A stretch of DNA of 64,000 bases, taken from positions 8,866,001 through 8,930,000 of the forward strand of contig CM082589.2 of NCBI GenBank assembly GCA_040954595.2, written 5' to 3'. Under the pieces are notes generated by a model. It was not told the DNA's origin. It made no database searches and worked only from the letters and a program-made list of their open reading frames with translations. The position numbers were made by a program, and so were the translations under genes. This DNA comes from Balanoglossus misakiensis. Lineage: Eukaryota; Hemichordata. Shown in pieces: positions 58,801 through 64,000 of this stretch (position 1 is its first letter; every line of letters starts with the position of its first letter).

Positions 58801-60089
58801 TATTGAGAATTACTGTGGTACAATTCATATTTGGATATTGCCCTGCAGCTCTTTGCAGTAGTCTCAGTACATTCATATTTTTCTTTTCTGATTTTCTTTC
58901 GTAATCGTTCACTCATTGCTGGTCTCTTACCTCTTCCTTTTGTAACACTTTCAGTTTCATCACTTAAGTGGAAATTTCCTTTCTTGTCCAATGGACTCTT
59001 TAGTGGAACACAACTGCCACTATCTGCCTCATTGTGGAATTCATTAGTCATACCTTCACTTGAGACAAGTTCACCACATTCAATGTGTGTAGAGCCAGAT
59101 GTTACCATCTCAGGTGTCTTTACACTCTTGACAATTTCAAAATGGTCTCTGTTGCGATGGTTCAGGTATATACCTACACCTTTATCAACATTACTTTTAT
59201 TAATTGCATTACAATAATGTCTTAGCCATGTTCCAGAACTATACACATAGATGTTAGTTTGTAAGAGATCGGCAGCGGCCAAGATCTCATTTTCGGAACC
59301 CCAGATTGTTAGGCAATTCATTCTAGACTTTGCAATATAATCAGCAACTGATGTATATCCTTGGTCTTGGTCCAGCCAACCAAAATATGCACTGTCATTT
59401 GCAATCATGTGGTTTACAATGGCCTTTCGCATTACAGCATGGTTACGTTCACTGCCACTTATGGCATACGACAAAGCTCTAAACAAACAATTACCATCAC
59501 CGATAATAGACTTCATATTGCATGGTTCACCAATTTCAACACTACGAATTTCATCGAGCATTTCAACTTTATTTCCATATTTTATGTGAAGCTTACAGCA
59601 TAACTCTTGGCATATGGTGGTGGTTACAGGAGAAAAAACAAATTCATTCGGGGTAACATTCTGAATAATACATTCATTGTCATTTCTCTTGTGTGCAATA
59701 TCAACTGCTTTCTCAATCTGTAAATTTCCATTAACACAAGTGACAATGTCACCATTTGCAGGTACCCTAGAATCATTGGTTCCCCGAAGGGAAGTTTCAA
59801 AGTTTTCACCCTTCGAACACCGAAGGTTTGAACCCCGAAGGGAAGTTTCACAGTTTTGATCCTTCGAACACCGAAGGCTGGCACCCCGAAGGGTATTGTC
59901 GCTGAGATTATAGAGGGCAGCATCCTCTTTGATTACGTCGCTGTTTTTTGAGAGGGCAGCATCCTCTGTCATATCGAAGCTGTTTTTTGAGAGGGCAGCA
60001 TCCTCTGTCATATCGAAGCTGTTTTTTGAGAGGGCAGCATCCTCTTTCATCTGACTCCTCTTCTTCCTCCAGTTCCTAGAGCGTGGCAT
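52887..60089 (-). CDS. Helentron Rep/helicase/endonuclease with N-terminal OTU domain
   Basis: 2400 residues, uninterrupted. Order: short N-terminal repeats (about 14-105); OTU-type Cys protease domain (about 191-322) with DGNC (D198, C201) and H316; basic repeats NYQENPDFREAKKAHVR (about 459-535); Cys clusters (about 632-705); an acidic linker (about 835-900); Helitron-like N-terminal and Rep domain (about 945-1390) with PHTH (HUH, H1163 and H1165) and YIVSYISK (Y1378, Y1382). Next comes a Pif1-type helicase (about 1700-2150) with GGAGTGKS, IIDEIS, AVGDFYQLPPV and AYVALSR; last, an endonuclease (about 2183-2400) with TETW (E2217), GDFN (D2334, N2336) and LIDH. The usual final SDH reads SFH. 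It drives rolling-circle transposition. ATG 60089 follows TGATTTCAG, so an upstream exon is possible. Confidence 0.95.
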   Translation of the reverse strand: MPRSRNWRKKRSQMKEDAALSKNSFDMTEDAALSKNSFDMTEDAALSKNSDVIKEDAALYNLSDNTLRGASLRCSKDQNCETSLRGSNLRCSKGENFETSLRGTNDSRVPANGDIVTCVNGNLQIEKAVDIAHKRNDNECIIQNVTPNEFVFSPVTTTICQELCCKLHIKYGNKVEMLDEIRSVEIGEPCNMKSIIGDGNCLFRALSYAISGSERNHAVMRKAIVNHMIANDSAYFGWLDQDQGYTSVADYIAKSRMNCLTIWGSENEILAAADLLQTNIYVYSSGTWLRHYCNAINKSNVDKGVGIYLNHRNRDHFEIVKSVKTPEMVTSGSTHIECGELVSSEGMTNEFHNEADSGSCVPLKSPLDKKGNFHLSDETESVTKGRGKRPAMSERLRKKIRKEKYECTETTAKSCRAISKYELYHSNSQYRETKKLKSRQHYHQIRESKKQKMKDLYEQNPDFREAKKAHVRVNYQENPDFREAKKAHVRVNYQENPDFREAKKAHVRLNYQENPDLREAKKARVRVNYNQNPDFREAHKAEMSKKISQKYQRDVNFREEKKAKLIQKYEQNDLYRECKKAQSIQRYEIDPHYKDNALKRSRCQMIQNDIDKHNVQHVIANFRNTASEGPNCVCSVCYRRLFRKQVIVCKKDKYYSNRITSDIAVKCISEEYVHKCAPTCMADCPLKNSAASTLWICHTCHRKLLRGEMPVQAAANNLHVTPVPPELKCLNSLEQHLIALNIPFMKMLALPKGGQNGVHGPVVCVPSDIKKATNILPRNEFDDQMIRVKLKRKLSYKGYYEYQFVNKRHIQNALEYLQTNNHYYSDITFNMDWKNTLEKTEEDLSDAKINNSESEMSDDKNIDESNEKTKGNVSDTEGNDVSLDTEDNNVSNKDTNGILMDTCLQPIDIGQDILDYHFEDISCVAPAEGNTPVSLLMEKLNEAKCFPVLFPTGSPTFHDDREVKITIGRYLQSRVMNASNRFSKSTDYIFYAQYLSEINQVVSNVSIALRKGTANACGKKVTSDVLSDSESLKQILKSDEGYKFLKPIRGTPPYWQATQKDLFAMIRQLGIPTWFCSFSAADLRWKEVIETILRGEGDVRNAEDLDWSEKCAILRRNPVTAARMFDHRFHCFLSEVIMSPANPIGNIKDYFYRVEFQQRGSPHTHCLFWVENAPKVDRDTDEDVVDFVDRYVTCQMPSVEEDEELQEIVNKVQKHSSRHSKSCKKKGTRCRFNFPRPPSKKTFICRPDIDIEMTGEGEKSNIDDDKETLEEKCQRDTTQLIDNVMSQMAARNILEKVWTCLHDKEKQIDSVDALFNEVSISQEMFEKAHAILARKTSVVLKREPNDVWVNQYNSNLLLCWNANMDIQFVVDAYACVVYIVSYISKAEREMGLLLENAQREANKEGNMDAKSALKQLGSVYLHNREVSAQEAVYRLCGLKLKQSSRKVQFIPTGETPIKMSLPLSVIRSKMTGDDLNENDIWYNSIVDRYKNRPNGDEFDDMCLATFCSEYRIVSKSEVTNTSTEKRANPIVKLKNGAGYMQKRSRTDPAVIRYARFSVTKYPEKYYRTMLELFLPHWVDSQLKPNGFETYENFYSAGAVKCGSASLQTVKLIVDANKAMFEKEADAVDLAEELLEGSGPLEDAWAQICPENEIDRLECIDERQQLPDDDDVNEEDIPDLVHKPKGDCHIEISTSEVRRADVQAMCRSLNRKQAEVFYSVRQWCLDKSNGKNPESLYLFVSGGAGTGKSHLIKTIYHEAKRILSCVMANPDEKSIQVTASTGVAAFNVGGETLHHAFSIAVDSKLPYEPLREEKLNTLRSKLGNLQILIIDEISMVDRKLFHYVHGRLRQIKQTSSDSPFGNVCVIAVGDFYQLPPVKASPLCVENDAINMWNNFKIVELTEIMRQKDCAFAEALNRVRVHKKGHTLSANDLEMFNNRVTGEASEAIHIFATNAEVNNCNITMLHSLCSDPVCIEAQDFSKNTKTGKLQRKEGHHAKVYRTTLPKTLTLAKGARVQLTQNIDVSDGLVNGVFGSVCHIDMKPNESFPTAVYVVFDNVKVGRGLRNKNRVNISDLPENTTRIEPQEMSVASNGGIRRQFPLKLAWACTVHKVQGLTVEKAVVSLKKMFAPGQAYVALSRVTSLDGLIIDEFKTSSIYCNEKVQAALEMMPKFVDGCFEQLQPNYRCSFILHNVEGLLNHMEDIRSGKEYLESDFICLTETWLTENQTKCDVIVNGFEFSHKPRSKSYNNFDMNTSQLQLQHHGGVGVYYKVGHSVEILDLSVSNLEYLTFYVKDINTVVAVIYRPSSYKAVAFRKNLLLLVKEMSKYSGAAVIMGDFNDNILISSSLVKIMQDHGFKQHVSKPTTEAGTLIDHVYVKGTGKVEVDIVPKYFSFHEAISIKIY
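58497..58715 (-). repeat. In-frame tandem repeats inside the Helentron ORF
   Basis: Five units of about 18 codons (NYQENPDFREAKKAHVRV and variants), residues about 459-531, nearly identical at DNA level in the middle units. More diverged units flank them (REEKKAKLIQKYEQN, RETKKLKSRQHYHQ). Basic, predicted helical. Confidence 0.9.
59905..60055 (-). repeat. N-terminal in-frame repeats of the Helentron ORF
   Basis: Three to four copies of EDAALSKNSFDMT at residues about 16-60. They are followed at about residues 67-105 by two copies of a TLRGxxLRCSKxxN unit. Near-identical DNA repeats indicate recent slippage or duplication. Confidence 0.85.
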
Positions 60090-60100
60090 CTGAAATCAAT

Positions 60101-60860
60101 AAATACATAACTGTTAACATTTTAATGTCCGGGACTATTGTACAGACCAGAATGCCAGAATAAAATGTGGTGATAGCTTCACTGTAGAGGTATAGGCCTA
60201 TGGGTAGGTCAAGGTCACGGATAAACCTGTTGACATGGTCCACAACCTTGAAATTTGGCATGTGGGATCCTGACCATATACCGGTACATGTAGTGTACAA
60301 GGACTGTCAACAGATTTTTTATTCCACATTTTAATATAAATAAGGTCCATATGAAAATTCCAATCAAAGCTGACAATTACAGTGAGTAATTAAAAATTCA
60401 AGAGTGTTATGCATGAAATTACATAGGCCCACATAATTGTGCCAAGTTTGAGATTCATAGATTCAGCCGATCACACTTTCTTCTCATTTACCTTTTTGAA
60501 ATATTTGTTTGCAATCTGGGTAAGACAAGTAGACATTTCTGTAGAAACTATTCCAACATATGTTGACTTCATGCACATAGAATAAAGTCAAAGTAGTAAG
60601 ACAGCATGTGCCATTCTCAAACAAAACTATAGACATTTTTTTCACACAGGACGTGATTAAAGAAATTTAGCTCAGCAAAAATTTCCCACTCAAATTATGG
60701 CATTTGTTGTATTTACACATAGTGACTGTACATTTCAAGGCAATTGGACACTTGGATACTAAGAGGGTTTAATTATATACCAAAATTTCACAATTTCCAA
60801 AAACTATACTAAGGCCAAACATGCATATAAAATTTAAACACATTTGCACTAGTTATTTAA
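60101..60860. other. Region upstream of the Helentron ORF
   Basis: No supported gene. 60128-60191 matches the dispersed repeat at 31842-31905. This region could hold the Helentron 5' end, its promoter or an upstream exon; I cannot identify them. Confidence 0.4.
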
Positions 60861-61463
60861 AGCCACAGTATTTCTCGTAGGGGCAAAATTTTGTTTGAAA
60901 CGGCATCTATAATTTCTAAAAGTAGATGATAATTGATACTGAATCGAACAGTCATCATCCCCAGCTCTGCTGATAAACTCATACAATTTACAATATAACG
61001 AGTGAAGAATGACTTTCTGTCCGGACAGAAAGTCACGTGAGTCAGGCTAATGTTGACACACGTGACTAGTGCGCATGCGCACTCAAATGTGAATCTATGC
61101 GGAAGAGGTTTGGTCGCCCCAAATCAAGCGACTCAGCGAAGAAATGCGCACTAATTCGGCGAAATTTTGGGAAGATAACTTTATGGGAGAAATCAGTCGA
61201 TGGAACCAGATCAAATCCAAAAATGGTCTGACCATCAAAATGTCAAAGTGGCACGTTTGCTGATCGACATGTACAACATTTCCGTTGTAAACAAACCCGC
61301 GCATCATTTCAAGTGTTACGGGCGATATTTTCGGCTTGCATGTAGCTACAATTGCCCAAACCTTTCTTACATCTTCATTATATAGTATTCCATGATGGAT
61401 GTACTGGAAAAACGGGCTTTTTTCGATGATGAAAAATGGATGCACACGAGAAATACTGGGGCT
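60861..61463. mobile_element. 603-bp MITE with TTAA target duplication
   Basis: Inverted ends AGCC[A/C]CAGTATTTCTCGT at 60861-60878 and 61446-61463, with TTAA on both sides (60857-60860 and 61464-61467). TTAA duplications are typical of piggyBac and Kolobok elements; the ends do not let me choose. It holds a perfect 24-bp palindrome at 61011-61034. The short ORFs inside are not gene-like. Confidence 0.75.
61011..61034. repeat. Perfect 24-bp palindrome
   Basis: GACTTTCTGTCC directly followed by its reverse complement GGACAGAAAGTC, no spacer. Confidence 0.9.
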
Positions 61464-61467
61464 TTAA

Positions 61468-61951
61468 CAGAACACTTGTGTTGACACATGACAGACAACC
61501 TATGAACAATTGTCTTATCTGATAAGCTCTGTGTCAGAGCAGAGTTATGACAAGTAACCTGCAATGAATCACATGCAGAACTGTACTGCAGTGCATTATG
61601 CTGAAGGTCTCTTCACATGGCAGACACACTTACCTTGGGATATCTTTGGTTATACAAAACTGCAAGAAAGCAAATAATATAAATTATCATTACTGGTTAT
61701 AGGTGTACATGTTTGCCACTGAATCCAACAGAATACATGCATATTATTTCTGCATAAAATCCAGTTCATCTATTTCCATCAGGCATTTCCTCTTTATCTT
61801 CACTAAACATAACAGACTACAGTATATGCGCCAATACAATCAAAGCAAACACATACAACCACATACAAAAAGATAAAAGACAGTGCCAGATATAACATCA
61901 TAAAGGAGTCATTGAAATTACCACCCTTATAACATGAGAATCTTTACAGTA
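61468..61951. other. Spacer between two MITEs
   Basis: AT-rich sequence; no gene or repeat recognised. Confidence 0.4.
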
Positions 61952-61954
61952 TAA

Positions 61955-62685
61955 GGGACCGTTCAGTTTTTACGGCCAGGGGGGGGGGGGCAAGTTTGTG
62001 TCATCGATTTTCAAAATCAGGCCGACCCCCCCTTCACCAAGGACCAAAAAATGATGACCCCCCCTTTGACAGACCCAAAAATATGATGACCCCCCCCCCC
62101 CCCATGCCGAAAACATGAACCTATGTACACTGTATGCAATAAATGGAATGAGGCTCCTCTCGCCTCAATTAGACATTAAATTAAATGAACAAACTAAAAT
62201 GACAATCCAATACAATAGTTGGTAGAATTGGTAAAAAAAGAAAAGTGGCGGGGGTGTCCCCCTCCCACATAAGAAAATTTGGTAAAATACAGTGCTCAAA
62301 GTTGCATTTTAATGAACTCAAAAGCAAATTAACTTAATGTTAGGGAGGACAAATTTTAATTTTGCCACTCCACTCAAAAGAAGGATCGGGGTAGGGTGGG
62401 AAGAAGTCTGCCCTGTACACTAGACAAACCAGCGAATAAATGCAATGTGGGGGAGAATGGAGGGGGTTGGTGTCCCCCTCCCACATTAGAAAACTTTGTA
62501 AAATAAAGGGCGTGAAACTGCAATTTTGTGTACTCAAAAGCAAAAGTTCGGTGGCAAAAGTATATGACCCCCCTAAACATTTAAAAAAACAGATGACCCC
62601 CCCCCCCTCTTGGACTTAAGTCACCCCCCTGGATTTTGATCCCGCCACCCCCCCCCCCCCCCGGCCGTAAAAACTGAACGGTCCC
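61955..62685. mobile_element. 731-bp MITE with TAA target duplication and long G/C tracts
   Basis: Inverted ends GGGACCGTTCAGTTTTTACG at 61955 and its reverse complement ending at 62685, followed inwards by G tracts (C tracts at the other end). TAA flanks both sides (61952-61954 and 62686-62688). A 3-bp T/A duplication is typical of PIF/Harbinger elements. The interior repeats GATGACCCCCCC-type phrases and AAATGGAATGAG-like AT-rich DNA. No coding region. Confidence 0.75.
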
Positions 62686-62688
62686 TAA

Positions 62689-63564
62689 GTGATCCCATTC
62701 CCCATCGTCACACTTTACATTCAAACACCTTTACAAAGACTGAATACTGCATATCAAAATACATGTAAGTACATTGTTTTCTGCATACACAATAGAACCA
62801 TGCATAGTGACACAAAAATAATTCAATGTACATATACAACACAGCCAATCCAGAACGGCTGACAGTGCACACCCAGACATAAACAAAGGGTACATGTAGT
62901 ACTAATACCTAGCCACACACACCCACTTTGATAAACTTGCACACAGACAGGAGTTCCAGACATACATGAATCAACAAAGACATGCAGACAAAGATTCAGA
63001 AAAAGATGCAAACACATGATACATAGACATACCTACACACACGCATCCACACTCTGATGAACTAGCACACAGACGGACAGGCATCAAAGAGGTGCAAAGG
63101 TCCAAACACACGCAATCACATGGTGCAATTATATACACTGTGCACAGGCTGTATATACCAACATTCACATATGTGCCACACACTCAACTAAACTGGCACA
63201 CGAACAGACATGAAACCAAGCAAAAATTAATCCTCACGTAACAGTTGCTTCTTTTGATATAGCAAAAATTTCATGTCATGCCAATGACCTGTTTTACAGT
63301 ATGTCATGAACACTTCACCCTGGTGACTTTGTTGTGGTTCATTCTACTTGTGCAGCATTGTAGTCTAAATGCAACATAAGAATACCCAGCAATACTATTT
63401 GCAATCTATGCATATACCTCTAATAGACTATAGAAATGAATTATTCAATTCACAGCTAAAACTACAATTCGTTGCTTCTTGAACATATTCCCAAGGTTTA
63501 ATATAACTGCAATTTCTTCCTCAATGACACTAATATGAAATGTACAAAACTGAGAATGTGTTTA
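62689..63564. other. CA-rich low-complexity and unique DNA
   Basis: About 62850-63200 is rich in ACACA and CACACGCA phrases. The minus-strand ORFs there are Cys/Val-rich low-complexity readings, not genes. Nothing else recognised. Confidence 0.5.
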
Positions 63565-63659
63565 TTAGCTGCAATGATTGTAGCGGGTGCTGCTAGGTTG
63601 ACTGGTGTGTTCGCAGCATCAGTCAACCTAGCAGCACCCGCTACAATCATTGCAGCTAA
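63565..63659. repeat. Perfect 40-bp inverted repeat with 15-base loop
   Basis: Arms 63565-63604 (TTAGCTGCAATGATTGTAGC...) and 63620-63659 are exact reverse complements; the loop is GTGTGTTCGCAGCAT. Either strand of a transcript would form a 40-bp perfect stem. Confidence 0.95.
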
Positions 63660-64000
63660 GGATTTCCCTTCGATTACATAGCGAACCATTTGCACAGATA
63701 CTTACAGTTTTGCTGGGTTCTGTAATGTATTATTTCATCCAAAAAGCTGCACGTTTCAAGAAAGAACCAAAACAAACTCACCTGCAGACCGCATGTGGTG
63801 GTCGCGATTCTATTTTTACCCTAAGTCCCTAACCCTACTTTTTAGGCAGCTGTGTCAGCGATCGAAAAGAATCGTCAATAATTTCACACAATCGAATTAA
63901 ACTTCGATGATGGCCATCAAGTACTCATAACCCAACATCTTCCCGCACAGTGTCATATATCTTTCGTGCCTTGAAACATCGGGATCGCTTATCTAAAACT
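63660..64000. other. Window end, possible minus-strand exon edge
   Basis: No supported gene. On the minus strand CTGCAG|GTGAGT at 63787-63776 is a strong donor consensus, preceded by CACATGCGGTCTGCAG, so a first exon could end at 63782. There is no protein evidence. Confidence 0.2.

Larger units (their letters stand above)
52369..60100 (-). mobile_element. Helentron (Helitron with OTU and endonuclease domains)
   Basis: Element body defined by the 2400-codon ORF and the adjoining endonuclease relic. Helentrons differ from canonical Helitrons by carrying an apurinic-type endonuclease after the helicase, and often an OTU domain; both are present. True ends are not located: I found no convincing terminal hairpin or short terminal repeat at either side, so the stated limits are only the visible coding extent. 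Confidence 0.8.

Noticed and set aside
52366-60860. Canonical Helitron ends (5' TC, 3' CTRR with hairpin)
   Set aside because: I could not find a convincing pair at either side, and Helentrons use different ends, so no boundary is claimed.
62823-63183. Cys/Val-rich minus-strand ORFs
   Set aside because: They are translations of CA-rich low-complexity DNA.

Overview
The window looks like nuclear DNA from a marine or aquatic invertebrate animal. The evidence is spliced genes with phase-compatible introns (a SAP/SWIM protein, a THAP protein), a non-LTR retrotransposon, a Helentron-type rolling-circle transposon with OTU and endonuclease domains, many inverted-repeat DNA transposons and a long satellite array. 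I cannot name the species from the sequence alone. Nothing suggests bacterial or organellar DNA: there are no operons, ribosome binding sites or CRISPR arrays.

Layout. (1) 1-1271, minus strand: three phase-compatible exons of a SAP + SWIM zinc-finger gene that runs off the left edge. (2) 2081-20529: a 130-bp tandem satellite, about 102 monomers with higher-order structure, split at 5090-10265 by one apparently complete LINE (minus strand, ORF1 + ORF2, 18-bp target duplication). (3) 19969-29961: a 5.0-kb head-to-tail duplication, almost identical between copies. Each copy carries about 560 bp of satellite and a gene-bearing inverted-repeat element whose broken minus-strand gene encodes a ubiquitin-like domain ending in Gly-Gly, a Cys-rich zinc-binding segment and a tesmin/TSO1-type CXC domain. 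(4) 30236-44200: a mosaic of dispersed modules interrupted by nested DNA elements. For two of these, uninterrupted paralogous sites lie inside the same window, so the insertions and their target duplications can be read directly. (5) 44350-44773: a MITE with a perfect 9-bp target duplication. 44971-45882: a promoter-like stretch and a THAP-domain exon with a homopolymer frameshift. (6) 45935-49250: three tandem hairpins and a two-unit, 1.4-kb repeat rich in AGGTCA direct-repeat motifs. (7) 49250-52368: AT-rich DNA with no gene seen. (8) 52369-60089, minus strand: a Helentron with a 2400-residue uninterrupted ORF and a decayed second copy of its endonuclease end beside it. (9) 60861-63659: a TTAA-flanked MITE, a TAA-flanked G-tract-rich MITE and a perfect 40-bp inverted repeat.

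How the parts relate. Most coding capacity is mobile-element coding. The LINE and the Helentron have full-length ORFs with nearly all family catalytic residues visible, so they could be, or recently were, autonomous. The ubiquitin-like/CXC gene is broken identically in both duplicates, so the damage predates the duplication. A related acidic tail survives in a separate 4.5-kb element at 35762-40241. The host-like genes are the SAP/SWIM gene at the left edge and the THAP exon near 45.4 kb.
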